Source: Novosphingobium sp. Rr 2-17 (lineage in GTDB: Bacteria; Pseudomonadota; Alphaproteobacteria; Sphingomonadales; Sphingomonadaceae). Taken from it: a DNA stretch of 64,000 nt. The stretch spans positions 124,001-188,000 of the forward strand of contig NZ_AKFJ01000007.1 in NCBI RefSeq assembly GCF_000272475.1, in the 5' to 3' direction. The notes beneath the pieces are model-generated. The model was given only the letters and a program-made list of their open reading frames with translations, was not told where the DNA came from and did no database searches. Below, in pieces: positions 9,242 to 21,121 of the stretch. A program made the position numbers and the translations under genes. Within the stretch, counting starts at the first letter, position 1; each line of letters opens with the position of its first letter.

Positions 9242-10472
9242 ACTGGACCCCATGTTGTTCGGAGAGATCGACCCGCCCCAGCGCTTGCTGATGGGGCCAG
9301 GCCCGGTCAACGCACATCCCCGCGTGCTGCGGGCGATGAGCGCCGACTTGCTTGGCCAGTTCGATCCCGAAATGACCGGTTACATGAACCAGGTCATGGC
9401 GCTGTACCGCCCGATCTTCGGCACCACCAACCAGTGGACGATGCTGGTGGACGGCACCGCGCGCGCCGGGATCGAGGCAGCGCTAGTCAGCATGGTTGCG
9501 CCGGGCGACGTGGTGCTGGTGGTCAACTTTGGCCGCTTCGGCCTGCTGCTGACCGAGATCCTGGGCCGGATCGGCGCGGTGATCGAGACGGTCGAGGCGC
9601 CATGGGGCGAAGTGGTGCCGTTCGATGCGATCGAAGCGGCGATCCACCGCTGCCACCCCAAGCTCGTCGCCACCATCCATGGCGACACTTCGACGACGAT
9701 GGCGCAGCCGCTCGAAGGCTTCGGCGAATTGTGCCGGGCCGCCGGCGCGCTCAGCTACGTCGATGCCACGGCAACGATCGGCGGCATGGAAATCGCGGCG
9801 GATCGCTGGGGCGTGGACGTGGTGACCGGCGGCTTGCAGAAGTGCCTGGGCGGCCCGTCCGGTTCGGCCCCGATCACCATTTCCGACCGCGCCGCGCAGC
9901 ACATCGGCAAGCGCCGCCATGTCGAGCAAGGCATTCGCCGCGACGATATTACCGACGGCGTGGGGCCGCGCATCGGCTCGAACTACTTCGACCTTGCCAT
10001 GATCATGGATTACTGGTCCGAAAAGCGCCTCAACCACCACACCGAGGCGACTTCGATGCTCTACGCCGCCCGCGAATGCGCGCGGGTCGTGCTCGGCGAG
10101 GGGCTGGACGCGACGTTCGCCCGCCATGCCAAGTCCGGCGCGGCGATGACGGCAGGGCTGCGCGCGATGGGCCTCACTGTGTTCGGTGACGATCGCTACC
10201 GCATGACCAACGTTACGGGGGTGTACATCCCCGACAGCGTCGATGGCGAAGCGGTGCGAACCGCGATGCGCGATTTGTTCGAGATCGAGATCGGCACCGC
10301 ATTCGGTCCGCTGCAAGGCAGGATCTGGCGACTGGGGGCGATGGGCTACAACGCGGCCAAGCACAAAGTGCTGCTGACGCTGGCGGCGCTGGAAGCGTGC
10401 CTGCGGATGCAAGGCTTCGCGCTGCCGCTGGGCGCGGCGGTGCCGGCGGCCCTGGAAGCCTGGGGGCAATGA
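9231..10472 (+). CDS. pucG: (S)-ureidoglycine-glyoxylate aminotransferase (PucG/HpxJ)
   Basis: A class V PLP aminotransferase of about 413 residues with the opening LLMGPGPVN, GQFDPEMTGYMN, the HGDTSTT loop, SYVDATATIGG and the PLP lysine in GGLQKCLGGPSG. These are shared with Bacillus PucG and Klebsiella HpxJ, which transfer the amino group from (S)-ureidoglycine to glyoxylate to give oxalurate and glycine. Oxalurate is then handled by HpxXYZ and HpxW in the same operon, so the pathway is closed. I chose the TTG at 9231 because it follows GGAGAGAAAT; an in-frame TTG at 9219 and an ATG at 9252 are alternatives. The start overlaps the end of the amidohydrolase gene. Confidence 0.88.
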   Translation: MPPELDPMLFGEIDPPQRLLMGPGPVNAHPRVLRAMSADLLGQFDPEMTGYMNQVMALYRPIFGTTNQWTMLVDGTARAGIEAALVSMVAPGDVVLVVNFGRFGLLLTEILGRIGAVIETVEAPWGEVVPFDAIEAAIHRCHPKLVATIHGDTSTTMAQPLEGFGELCRAAGALSYVDATATIGGMEIAADRWGVDVVTGGLQKCLGGPSGSAPITISDRAAQHIGKRRHVEQGIRRDDITDGVGPRIGSNYFDLAMIMDYWSEKRLNHHTEATSMLYAARECARVVLGEGLDATFARHAKSGAAMTAGLRAMGLTVFGDDRYRMTNVTGVYIPDSVDGEAVRTAMRDLFEIEIGTAFGPLQGRIWRLGAMGYNAAKHKVLLTLAALEACLRMQGFALPLGAAVPAALEAWGQ

Positions 10473-11362
10473 GCCTGCCGCGCGACCTCGTCGGCTACGG
10501 CCAGAACCCGCCCGACCCGCAGTGGCCGAACGGCGCGCGCGTGGCGGTGCAGTTCGTCGTCAATTACGAAGAAGGCGCGGAAAACTCGGTCCTCAATGGC
10601 GACAAGGGTTCCGAGGCGTTTCTGTCCGAGATGGTGGGGGCAGGCAGTCACCCGGACCGGGCGATGGCGATGGAAAGCCTCTACGAATACGGCAGCCGCG
10701 CTGGGTTCTGGAGGCTGCACCGGTTGTTCACGCAGCGCGGATTGCCCGTGACAGTTTTCGGCGTCGCCAAGGCGCTGGAGATGAATCCCGATGCGGTTAC
10801 GGCGATGCTGGCTGCCGATTGGGAAATCGCCAGCCACGGCTTGCGCTGGATCGACTACCAGTATCAGCCCGAAGCGGTGGAACGCGCGCATATCGCCGAA
10901 GCGATCGCTTTGCACGAAAAGCTCACCGGCGCGCGCCCGCTCGGCTGGTATCAGGGCCGCACCTCGCCCAACACCGCCCGGCTGGTGGCCGAGGAAGGTG
11001 GCTTTCTTTACGACGCGGACAGCTATGCCGACGACTTGCCGTATTACGACACCCGCTATGGCAAGCCGCAACTGATCGTGCCCTACACGCTCGACGTCAA
11101 CGACATGAAGATCGTCGCGCTCAACGGCTTTACCGAGGGCGAGCAGTTCTTCCGCCATATGCGCGATAGCTTCGATCAATTGGTCGAGGAAGGCGGGCGG
11201 ATGATGTCGGTGGGCCTGCACGCACGTATTGCCGGCAAGCCGGGCCGTGCGCGGTGGCTGGCGCGTTTCCTCGATCACGTTACCGCTAGCGGCCAGGCCT
11301 GGGTCTGCCGCCGGATCGACATCGCCCGCCACTGGATGGAGGTCCACCCCCATGCGGATTGA
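10469..11362 (+). CDS. puuE: Allantoinase PuuE (polysaccharide-deacetylase fold)
   Basis: A 297-residue protein beginning with DLVGYGQNPPDPQWPNGARV, followed by VNYEEGAENSVLNGD and EYGSRAGFWRL, the hallmarks of PuuE. PuuE is the metal-independent allantoinase of the polysaccharide deacetylase superfamily that opens allantoin to allantoate; it is unrelated to the amidohydrolase AllB. The internal ASHGLRWIDYQ and YQGRTSPNT motifs also match. It overlaps the aminotransferase stop by 4 bases (ATGA) and hpxZ by 11 bases. No AllB-type allantoinase is present in the window, so PuuE probably carries the step. Confidence 0.93.
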   Translation: MSLPRDLVGYGQNPPDPQWPNGARVAVQFVVNYEEGAENSVLNGDKGSEAFLSEMVGAGSHPDRAMAMESLYEYGSRAGFWRLHRLFTQRGLPVTVFGVAKALEMNPDAVTAMLAADWEIASHGLRWIDYQYQPEAVERAHIAEAIALHEKLTGARPLGWYQGRTSPNTARLVAEEGGFLYDADSYADDLPYYDTRYGKPQLIVPYTLDVNDMKIVALNGFTEGEQFFRHMRDSFDQLVEEGGRMMSVGLHARIAGKPGRARWLARFLDHVTASGQAWVCRRIDIARHWMEVHPHAD

Positions 11363-11732
11363 CGATCCGGTGCTGCTGGCCGAAATGACCGCCGCCTTTG
11401 CGCAGTACGAACGCGCACTGATGGCAGATGACATTCCGGCGATGGACGCGCTGTTCCACGATGCGTCCACAACCAACCGCTACGGCGTGGGCGAAGTGCT
11501 TTACGGTATCGATGAAATCCGCGCGTTTCGGGCGGGGCGTGGCGGCTCTCCCCCGCGCAGGTTGGGCCGCGTTGCCATCACCGTCTACGGCGATGCCTTC
11601 GCCACCGCCGATGCCGAGTTCTTCCGCGACAATTCCGACCGGCGCGGGCGGCAGACGCAAGCCTGGGTCAAATTCGCGGACGGCTGGAAAGTCGTCTCCG
11701 CCCACGTCAGCCTGGAGGGCACGAGTTCGTGA
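11352..11732 (+). CDS. hpxZ: HpxZ: oxalurate catabolism protein (DUF3225, NTF2-like)
   Basis: A 126-residue protein of the DUF3225/HpxZ family, recognised by the start MRIDDPVLLAEMTAAF, the ALFHD...NRYGVGEVLYG segment and the AFATADAEFFRD strand typical of the NTF2-like cone fold. HpxZ is encoded with HpxW, HpxX and HpxY in Klebsiella and is needed for oxalurate use; its biochemical role is not settled. The ATG at 11352 lies inside the end of puuE (11-base overlap), and its own stop overlaps the GTG start of uraD by 4 bases. The upstream in-frame extension falls in puuE and has no support. Confidence 0.88.
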   Translation: MRIDDPVLLAEMTAAFAQYERALMADDIPAMDALFHDASTTNRYGVGEVLYGIDEIRAFRAGRGGSPPRRLGRVAITVYGDAFATADAEFFRDNSDRRGRQTQAWVKFADGWKVVSAHVSLEGTSS

Positions 11733-12169
11733 CCGCGCTGTTCGAACATAGCCCCTGGGTGGAACAGCGCGCCGACGCGCGGCTGTCCACGGGCGATCGC
11801 CATGCCGACTTGATGTCGGTGATGTATGAAGCGACGCCCGAGGAACAACTCGCGCTGATCCGCGCCCACCCGGAACTCGCAGGCAAGGCGGCGATCGACA
11901 AGACGTTGACCGATGCCAGCGCGGCGGAGCAAGCCAGCGCCGGGCTCGACCGGCTGACTGAAGTGGAATTCGCGCAGTTCCATCGCCTGAACGCTGCCTA
12001 TCGCGACATGTTCGGCTTCCCCTTCATCATCTGCGTGCGGCTGACCGACAAGGCCGGCATTTTGACGGCGATGGAACGCCGGCTCAGCAACGATCGCGAG
12101 ACGGAAATCCACACCGCGCTGGAGCAGATCGGCGAAATCGTCCGCCTGCGTCTGGAGGATATGCGATGA
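11729..12169 (+). CDS. uraD: OHCU decarboxylase UraD
   Basis: A 146-residue 2-oxo-4-hydroxy-4-carboxy-5-ureidoimidazoline decarboxylase, with FEHSPWV at the N-terminus, the catalytic-His segment RAHPELAGK (His47), SAAEQASAGLD, and FGFPFIICVR before the C-terminal helix. It decarboxylates OHCU to (S)-allantoin. Compared with family members of about 160-170 residues, the first helix is missing: the protein begins almost directly at FEHSPW. The GTG at 11729 overlaps the hpxZ stop (GTGA) and no upstream in-frame start is obvious. The catalytic core is intact. It precedes the flavoprotein gene by a 4-base overlap. Confidence 0.93.
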   Translation: MTALFEHSPWVEQRADARLSTGDRHADLMSVMYEATPEEQLALIRAHPELAGKAAIDKTLTDASAAEQASAGLDRLTEVEFAQFHRLNAAYRDMFGFPFIICVRLTDKAGILTAMERRLSNDRETEIHTALEQIGEIVRLRLEDMR

Positions 12170-13599
12170 GCGATGCGATCGGCCTTCCCGCGTTGGAAGC
12201 GCGTTTGGCCTATGAACTGGACCTTATCGGCTTTGCCCGCGCGCCGTGGGTACGCTCGCGCGCGATCGCGGGCGAAACCGCGCTCGACGTGGCGGTGATC
12301 GGCGGCGGCCAATGCGGCATAGCCGTGGCCTTCGGCCTGCGCCGCGAAGGCGTGACCAACGCCATGGTCTTCGACGAGAACCCCGCCGGCTTCGAAGGGC
12401 CGTGGGAAACGTATGCGCGCATGGTCACCTTGCGCACGCCCAAGCATCTGAACCCGATCGACTTCGGCGTGCCCTCGCTCACCTACCGCGCCTGGTGGGA
12501 AGCGCAGCACGGCGGCGCCGGATGGGACGCGGTCGACAAGATCGCGCGGGGCGACTGGATGGCGTACTTGCGCTGGTATCGCCGCGTGCTCGACCTGGCG
12601 ATCGCCAACGACGCCAAGCTGGAGCGCATCGAGCCGTTGCCCGAGCTTGGCCTGCACCGCCTGCATTTCGCGGGCGGCGGTATCGAACATGCGCGCAAGG
12701 TGGTGCTGGCCACCGGCATCCAGGGCGGCGGCGAGTGGCATACGCCGGCGATGGTGCGCGACAACCTGCCCAAGTCGCTATGGGCGCACACCAGCGAGCC
12801 GATCGACTTCGCCGCGCTCCACGGCAAGCGCATCGGCATTCTGGGCGGCGGCGCCTCCGCGTTCGACAATGCCAACCATGCGCTGAGCGAGGGTGTGGGC
12901 GCGGTCGAAGTGTTCATGCGGCGCAAGGTGCTGCCGCGCGTCAATCCGATCCGCTTCATGGAGCGCGTGGGTTTCACCGCGCGCTACCCGGCGCTGGACG
13001 ATCAGACCAAGTATGCGGCGATGGACTGCTTCCTGGGCCATAACCAGCCACCCACCAACGACACCTTCGCGCGCGCCGCCGCCTGGCCGGGCTTCGCGCT
13101 GCACCTTGGCGCGCCCTGGCTCGACGTGGCTGAGCACGAGGGCCTTGTGCGAGTGACGACGCCGCAAGGGCTCCACGATTTCGATTTCGTGGTGCTGTCC
13201 ACCGGCTTGCTCAGCGATCCCGGTTTGCGCCCCGAACTGGCCGAACTGTCTCCGCTGATCGCGCGCTGGGCCGACAAGGTGACGCCGCTGGGCAAGCGCA
13301 ACGCCTTGATCGACGCGCACCCGTATCTGGGCGATGCGTTCGAGTTCCTGCCGCGCGACGGTGTGGACGGGGCACCGCTGCACGGGCTGTTCGCGTTCAA
13401 CTATTCCGCGCTCGTGAGTTTGGGGCTGTCTGCCTCCGCGCTTTCAGGCCTGCACAATGCGCTGCCGCGCTTGCTCAAGGGCGTGGCCGACCAATTGTTC
13501 CTCGACGATCGCGAGGCGCTGGTGGCCGATTTCATGGCTTACGACGAGCACGAGTTCCTGGGCGAATGGCCTGCCTCGATCGAAGGAGAAGCGGCATGA
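12166..13599 (+). CDS. FMO-like flavoprotein, probable FAD-dependent urate hydroxylase (HpyO-type)
   Basis: A 477-residue flavoprotein with two dinucleotide folds: [10 protein letters not shown] (about 44-53) for FAD and GILGGGASA (about 224-232) for NAD(P)H, plus ATG-like turns ([18 protein letters not shown]). This is the class B monooxygenase/FMO layout, not the p-hydroxybenzoate hydroxylase layout of HpxO. No other uricase candidate (Uox, PuuD, HpxO) is in the window, and the gene sits between uraD and uraH with 4-base overlaps on both sides, so it most likely oxidises urate to 5-hydroxyisourate. A published non-homologous flavin urate hydroxylase, HpyO of Xanthomonas, is the probable relative; I cannot align them here. 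Family and cofactor binding are seen, substrate is inferred. Confidence 0.72.
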   Translation: MSDAIGLPALEARLAYELDLIGFARAPWVRSRAIAGETALDVAVIGGGQCGIAVAFGLRREGVTNAMVFDENPAGFEGPWETYARMVTLRTPKHLNPIDFGVPSLTYRAWWEAQHGGAGWDAVDKIARGDWMAYLRWYRRVLDLAIANDAKLERIEPLPELGLHRLHFAGGGIEHARKVVLATGIQGGGEWHTPAMVRDNLPKSLWAHTSEPIDFAALHGKRIGILGGGASAFDNANHALSEGVGAVEVFMRRKVLPRVNPIRFMERVGFTARYPALDDQTKYAAMDCFLGHNQPPTNDTFARAAAWPGFALHLGAPWLDVAEHEGLVRVTTPQGLHDFDFVVLSTGLLSDPGLRPELAELSPLIARWADKVTPLGKRNALIDAHPYLGDAFEFLPRDGVDGAPLHGLFAFNYSALVSLGLSASALSGLHNALPRLLKGVADQLFLDDREALVADFMAYDEHEFLGEWPASIEGEAA

Positions 13600-13928
13600 G
13601 CAGCTTGTCCACCCATGTCCTCGACACCGCGCACGGCTGCCCGGCGGCGGGCGTCCTCCTCGAACTGACGAGCGCGAGCGGCGAAGTGCTGTTCGTCGGC
13701 GCCACCAACGAGGATGGCCGCTGCCCCGGCATCCCCGCGCTCGCCATTGGCAATTACCGCCTGACATTTGCCGTCGCCGGCTACTTTCGTGGCAAGGGCG
13801 TCGATCTGCCCGATCCGCCGTTCCTCGACATCGTGGCGATCGATTTTGGCGTGGCCGATGCCGATGGTCATTATCATGTTCCGCTGCTGGTTTCGCCCTT
13901 CGGCTATTCGACGTACCGGGGAAGCTGA
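13596..13928 (+). CDS. uraH: 5-Hydroxyisourate hydrolase UraH
   Basis: A 110-residue transthyretin-like protein with the diagnostic N-terminal [35 protein letters not shown] at the C-terminus including the YRGS tetrapeptide. The two conserved histidines and the arginine of the active site are present. It hydrolyses 5-hydroxyisourate to OHCU, the substrate of UraD. There is no signal peptide, so it acts in the cytoplasm. The ATG at 13596 follows GAAGGAGAA at good spacing and overlaps the flavoprotein stop by 4 bases; the stop overlaps the xdhA start by 1 base. Confidence 0.95.
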   Translation: MSSLSTHVLDTAHGCPAAGVLLELTSASGEVLFVGATNEDGRCPGIPALAIGNYRLTFAVAGYFRGKGVDLPDPPFLDIVAIDFGVADADGHYHVPLLVSPFGYSTYRGS

Positions 13929-15352
13929 TGGCGCTGACTTTTCTTCTCGACGGTGAGGCGATCACGCTGCCGCAGGTCGATCCCACCGCGACGGTGCTCG
14001 ATTTCCTGCGCTATCGCCTGCGCCGCACCGGCACCAAGGAAGGCTGCGCCGAAGGCGACTGCGGCGCCTGTACGGTGCTGGTCGGCAGCCTTGAAGACGA
14101 GACGGTGCGTTGGCGCGCGCTCAATGCCTGCATCCAGTTTCTGCCGATGCTCCATGGCAAGGCGTTGATGACGGTCGAGAGCCTCAGCACGGACGGCGAG
14201 CCTAACGCGCTGCAGACCTGCATGGCCGCGAACGGATCGTCGCAGTGCGGCTTTTGCACGCCCGGTTTCGTGATGTCGCTGCATGGCCGCGCAATCGGCG
14301 CAAGCGGATGCGAGTTGCCGGTGGCCGACGTCATCGCGGGAAACTTGTGCCGCTGCACCGGCTACGGCCCGATCATCGAGGTGGGCGAGACGGTCGGCCC
14401 GATCGCGCAGGACGACGCGGGTTTGGTTGCTCGGCTGGGCGAGATTGCCGGCGAGGTTGCGTCGGGCGAATGGGAGGGGCGCGCTTGGTTCGCGCCGCGC
14501 ACGTCCGATGAACTTGCTGAACTGCTGGCCCAGCACCCCGAAGCGCGCCTGATCGCAGGGGCGACCGACGTGGGGCTATGGGTCACCAAGGGGCTACGCA
14601 CGCTCGATACCGTGATCTTCCTGGGTGACGTGGCGGACCTGGCCACCATCGAGGAGAGCGACGAGGCGCTGACGCTGGGCGCGGGTGTGCGCTATGCCGA
14701 TACCCACGCGGCGCTGGCGCGGTTGCACCCGGAGCTGGGCGAACTTGTGCGCCGTCTTGGCGGCTTGCAAGTGCGCAATGCCGGCACCGTCGGCGGCAAC
14801 ATCGCCAATGGCTCGCCGATCGGCGATGGCCCGCCCGCGCTGATCGCGTTTGGAGCGGAACTGACGCTGCGCAGCGCGCAAGGGCAGCGGACAATGCCGC
14901 TGGAGGACTACTTCCTTAGCTACGGCAAGCAGGACCGCCAGCCGGGTGAGTTCGTCGAATCCGTCCGCATTCCCCGGCCCGCGCCCGATGCCGTGGTCCA
15001 CGTTGCCAAGCTTTCGCGCCGGTTCGACAGCGACATTTCGGCGGTGTGTGGTGCGATCGTGCTGGGCGTCGCGGATGGTATCATCACGTCTGCCCGCGTC
15101 GCCTTTGGCGGCATGGCGGCTACCCCCAAGCGTGCCGCAGCGTGTGAGGCCGCGCTGACCGGCCACCCCTTCACGGAAAGTACGTTCGAGGCCGCCGCCA
15201 ACGCGCTTGCCGAGGATTTCGCGCCGTTGAGCGACGTGCGCGGCACCGCCGCCTACCGCATCGAGGCTGCGGGCAATCTCCTGCGCCGGATGTGGCTGCG
15301 CGAACAAGGCCATGCGATTTCGGTCCTTGATATCGAGCCGGCCCATGGCTGA
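13928..15352 (+). CDS. xdhA: Xanthine dehydrogenase small subunit XdhA (2x[2Fe-2S], FAD)
   Basis: A 474-residue subunit. The N-terminal ferredoxin domain has CAEGDCGACTV; the second [2Fe-2S] domain has CGFCTPGF and CRCTGYGPI; the FAD domain follows from about residue 190 with AGATDVGL and the VGGNIANGSPIGD loop. It passes electrons from the molybdenum site on XdhB to NAD+ in conversion of hypoxanthine to xanthine and urate. Its stop overlaps the xdhB start by 8 bases, so the two subunits are translationally coupled. The domain order and length match bacterial XdhA in which the Fe-S and FAD domains are fused. Confidence 0.96.
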   Translation: MALTFLLDGEAITLPQVDPTATVLDFLRYRLRRTGTKEGCAEGDCGACTVLVGSLEDETVRWRALNACIQFLPMLHGKALMTVESLSTDGEPNALQTCMAANGSSQCGFCTPGFVMSLHGRAIGASGCELPVADVIAGNLCRCTGYGPIIEVGETVGPIAQDDAGLVARLGEIAGEVASGEWEGRAWFAPRTSDELAELLAQHPEARLIAGATDVGLWVTKGLRTLDTVIFLGDVADLATIEESDEALTLGAGVRYADTHAALARLHPELGELVRRLGGLQVRNAGTVGGNIANGSPIGDGPPALIAFGAELTLRSAQGQRTMPLEDYFLSYGKQDRQPGEFVESVRIPRPAPDAVVHVAKLSRRFDSDISAVCGAIVLGVADGIITSARVAFGGMAATPKRAAACEAALTGHPFTESTFEAAANALAEDFAPLSDVRGTAAYRIEAAGNLLRRMWLREQGHAISVLDIEPAHG

Positions 15353-17654
15353 GCGCGATCTTGCCTGGAAGGTGCTGGAAAAGCCCTCGCACCCGCATGA
15401 CAGCGCCTGGCTGCACGTCACCGGACAGGCTCGCTATGCCGACGATGGCCTGGAACCGCCCGGGATGCTCCATCTTGCTTTCGGGCAATCGAGTGAGGCG
15501 CATGCCCGGATCGTCGCGATGGACTTGTCCGACGTGCTGGCGAGCGAAGGCGTAGTTGCGGTTTACACCGCCGCCGACATTCCCGGCCACAACGACGTCA
15601 GCCCGGTTGCGGGCGACGATCGCTTGCTGGCCGATGGCGAGGTGATTTGCCACGGTCAGGCAGTCTTCCTGGTCGCCGCCACCAGCCAGCGCGCCGCCCG
15701 CGTGGCCGCCCGGCGCGGCAAGGTCACTTATGAACCGCTGCCTCCGCTGCTGTCGATCACGGCGGCGCGCGAGGCGGGCTCGCACATCGAGCCGGTCCAG
15801 CGCATGGCGCGCGGGGATGCAGGCAATGCGCTTGTGGCAAGTCCGCACCGCCTTTCGGGTCGCTTCGAAATGGGTGGGCAGGATCACTTCTACCTCGAAG
15901 GCCAAGTGGCGGTCGCCACTCCCGGAGAGGGCGGGCAGATCCACGTCCTCAGCTCCACCCAGCATCCCAGCGAAGTGCAGCACCTGATCGCCCACTTGCT
16001 GGACCTCAGCAGCGCCGATGTGACGATCGAAGTGCGCCGCATGGGCGGTGCGTTCGGTGGCAAGGAAACGCAAGCCGCGCTGTTCGCCGCCGCTGCCGCT
16101 TTGGTCGCGGCCAAGACCGGCTGCCCCGCCAAGTTCCGCTGCGATCGCGACGACGACATGGTGATGACCGGCAAGCGCCATCCGTTCCAAGTCGGCTACG
16201 AAGTCGGTTTCGACGCGGAAGGTCACGTCCAGGCGCTCTCACTGCATCTGGCTTCGGATTGCGGCTCCACGGTCGATCTATCGCCCGCGATCAACGACCG
16301 CGCGATGTTCCATGCCGACAATTGCTATTACCTGCCCGATGTCGAAATCGTTTCCGAAAGGCTGAAGACCAACACCGTTTCGGCCACTGCCTTCCGAGGC
16401 TTCGGCGGTCCGCAAGGAATGCTGGCGATCGAGCGGATCATGGACGACATCGCCGCGCATCTTGGCCTCGATCCGCTCGATGTGCGCATCGCCAATCTTT
16501 ACGGTCCGGGCCGCGATACCACGCCCTACGTGATGATGGTAACTGACAACATCGCCCCGCAAATCATTGCTAGGCTTCGTAAAACCTCGAACTACGATGC
16601 GCGGACAAAGGCGATCGAGGCCTTCAACGCATCCAACACTGTGCTCAAGAAGGGCATCGCGTTGACGCCGGTGAAGTTCGGCATCAGCTTCACCACCACC
16701 CACCTCAACCAGGCAGGCGCCCTGGTCCACGTCTATGCCGATGGTTCGATCCAAGTGAATCACGGCGGCACCGAGATGGGGCAAGGGCTTTACGTGAAGG
16801 TCGCGCAAGTGGTGGCCGACGTGTTTGCGGTGCCGCTCTCCGTCGTGCGGATCACCGCCACGCGAACGGACAAAGTGCCCAACACTTCGGCGACTGCGGC
16901 CAGCTCGGGTGCGGATCTCAACGGCATGGCAGCGCATAACGCTGCGATTGCGATCCGCGAACGGCTGACCGCGTTCCTTGCCCGCACTTATGCCTGCGAC
17001 GAAGGCGACGTCCATTTCGCCCCCGGTGGCGTGCTGGTTGGCGGCGAGACGCTGACGTTCGGGCAAGTAGCCCGCAAGGCGCACCTGGGGCGGATTTCGC
17101 TATCCTCGACCGGCTACTACGCAACGCCCAGCATCGATTACGACCGCTCGGTGTTCCGGGGCCGGCCGTTCTACTACTTCGCCTATGGCGCCGCCGTCAG
17201 CGAAGTGGTGATCGACACCCTGACCGGCGAGCACAAGGTGCTGGCCGTGGACATCCTCCACGACGTCGGTCGCTCGCTGAACCCGGTGATCGACAAGGGC
17301 CAGATCGAAGGCGGCTTCATCCAGGGGCAGGGCTGGCTGACCACCGAGGAATTGGTGTTCGATGCCAAGGGCCGGCTGCTGACGCATTCGCCTGCGACCT
17401 ACAAGATTCCCACCGCTTCGGATCGGCCGCAACACTTCACTATAACCCTTTGGGATGGTGAGAATGTCGAGCCGACGATCAACCGCTCCAAGGCGGTGGG
17501 CGAGCCGCCGTTCATGCTCGCGAACTCGGTGTTCAGCGCGCTCAATCATGCCGTTGCCGCCACCGCACCGGACAAGCGCGCCCTGCCGCCGCTCGATGCG
17601 CCGGCCACACCCGAGCGCATCCTGAAGGCGATCCGGGGGCACGCGGCGGCATGA
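15345..17654 (+). CDS. xdhB: Xanthine dehydrogenase molybdopterin-binding subunit XdhB
   Basis: A 769-residue molybdenum subunit with GQDHFYLEGQ, MGGAFGGKE, the substrate/pterin segment TAFRGFGGPQG, GGTEMGQGL and the VGEPPF loop carrying the catalytic glutamate. These mark the xanthine oxidase family and the xanthine dehydrogenase branch. With XdhA it oxidises hypoxanthine and xanthine to urate using water as oxygen donor. Molybdenum cofactor insertion needs XdhC, encoded immediately downstream with a 4-base overlap. Length is as expected for XdhB. Confidence 0.96.
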   Translation: MAERDLAWKVLEKPSHPHDSAWLHVTGQARYADDGLEPPGMLHLAFGQSSEAHARIVAMDLSDVLASEGVVAVYTAADIPGHNDVSPVAGDDRLLADGEVICHGQAVFLVAATSQRAARVAARRGKVTYEPLPPLLSITAAREAGSHIEPVQRMARGDAGNALVASPHRLSGRFEMGGQDHFYLEGQVAVATPGEGGQIHVLSSTQHPSEVQHLIAHLLDLSSADVTIEVRRMGGAFGGKETQAALFAAAAALVAAKTGCPAKFRCDRDDDMVMTGKRHPFQVGYEVGFDAEGHVQALSLHLASDCGSTVDLSPAINDRAMFHADNCYYLPDVEIVSERLKTNTVSATAFRGFGGPQGMLAIERIMDDIAAHLGLDPLDVRIANLYGPGRDTTPYVMMVTDNIAPQIIARLRKTSNYDARTKAIEAFNASNTVLKKGIALTPVKFGISFTTTHLNQAGALVHVYADGSIQVNHGGTEMGQGLYVKVAQVVADVFAVPLSVVRITATRTDKVPNTSATAASSGADLNGMAAHNAAIAIRERLTAFLARTYACDEGDVHFAPGGVLVGGETLTFGQVARKAHLGRISLSSTGYYATPSIDYDRSVFRGRPFYYFAYGAAVSEVVIDTLTGEHKVLAVDILHDVGRSLNPVIDKGQIEGGFIQGQGWLTTEELVFDAKGRLLTHSPATYKIPTASDRPQHFTITLWDGENVEPTINRSKAVGEPPFMLANSVFSALNHAVAATAPDKRALPPLDAPATPERILKAIRGHAAA

Positions 17655-18564
17655 CCCAATGGATCGGCTGGTTGCGCCGGCTCGCGCCTGAGCCGTGCGC
17701 GATGATCTCGGTGTTCGCCACCGAAGGCTCTGCGCCGCGCGGCGCGGGAACCCGGATGCTGGTGACGGCGGACGGGCAGCAAGGCACCATCGGCGGCGGC
17801 CAACTGGAATACCGCGCGATCGAACAAGCACGCGCGATCCTGGCGCAGCCGCGCGGCACGTGGCGCGTGCAGGACTATCCGCTCGGGCCGCTGCTGGGCC
17901 AGTGTTGTGGCGGGCGGGTGCGGCTGATGATCGAGCATCTCGATCCCGAAGCGCTCGGCTGGTTGCACGATGCTGAGCCGGGCCAAATGCTGGTGACGAC
18001 GCTGGCGGCTGGGGCGGTAGATCGCGCGATCTTTCAGCGGGAAACGGCCACCCGCCAGTCCGCGCGGGGCGACCGCCCGGGAGCAGGCGCCCGCATCGTC
18101 GAGCCGGTGGGAGAGCGGCCGCGTCCGTTCTACCTGTTCGGTGCCGGGCACGTCGGACAAGCCATTGCCCGGCACGCCGTGGGCCTGCCGTTCCAACTCG
18201 CCTGGTTCGACACCCGCGCCGAACTGAGCACCATTGATGGTGTAACCGTGGTGAGCGAGGAAGACATCGCCGATTGCGTCGCGCAAGCGCCTGCGGACGC
18301 AGCGATTGCGATCCTGACGCACGATCATCCGCTCGATTACCACCTGACCTTGGCAGCGCTTTCCCGCGATCCCGTGGCGTTCGTGGGCCTGATCGGCTCG
18401 TCCACCAAGATCGCCCGGTTCAAATCGCGGCTGCGGGCAGGCCGTATCGGGGAGGATGCGCTCGACCGCCTGACCGCGCCGATCGGGATGGCAGGCGTGA
18501 TCGGCAAGGAGCCGGACGTGATTGCCATCTCGGTGCTCGCGCAATTGCTGCAATTGAGGGGAAA

Positions 18565-18568
<4 letters not shown>
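17651..18568 (+). CDS. xdhC: Xanthine dehydrogenase accessory protein XdhC
   Basis: A 305-residue protein with the XdhC/CoxI N-terminal part (EGSAPRGAGTRMLV, GTIGGGQLEYRA) and a C-terminal Rossmann domain (FGAGHVGQAIARHA). XdhC binds molybdenum cofactor, promotes its sulfuration and inserts it into XdhB. The gene overlaps xdhB and guaD by 4 bases each, a common xdhABC-guaD arrangement. Nothing in the sequence is unusual. Confidence 0.94.
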
Positions 18569-20870
<2,302 letters not shown>

Positions 20871-20946
20871 GGGGGCTGGATAGGGTCGCCGTCTTACCGC
20901 TGATTCATCACCACAGTAACCTTGTCATTGCGGGCACAAAAACATC

Positions 20947-21020
20947 GTCATTGCGAGCGCAGCGAAGCAATCCAGGGTTGCGCAAACCGCCCTGGATTGC
21001 TTCGCTGCGCTCGCAATGAC
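20947..21020. repeat. Perfect 31-bp inverted repeat (family A), between convergent genes
   Basis: The arms 20947-20977 and 20990-21020 are exact reverse complements, separated by a 12-base loop. It lies between the adenine deaminase gene (plus) and the phosphoribohydrolase gene (minus), which converge. It may act as a two-way transcription terminator or a REP/BIME-type element. A nearly identical copy occurs at 31811-31887. Confidence 0.93.
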
Positions 21021-21121
21021 GAAGCTAGGTGGGGAGATTGGTGAGTGGGGGTGACGGTATCACCTGGAGTTCTGCGTCTGGCCCAAGATCAACGCAGCGA
21101 CCAATCCACGAACCCAAGCCC

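Noticed and set aside
10469..11362. Polysaccharide or chitin deacetylase
   Set aside because: The N-terminal DLVGYGQNPPDPQWP and the purine context are diagnostic of PuuE; the metal-binding motif of true deacetylases is not evident.
12166..13599. HpxO-type urate hydroxylase
   Set aside because: HpxO is a single-Rossmann p-hydroxybenzoate-hydroxylase-like protein; this one has a second NAD(P)H-binding fold and an FMO layout.
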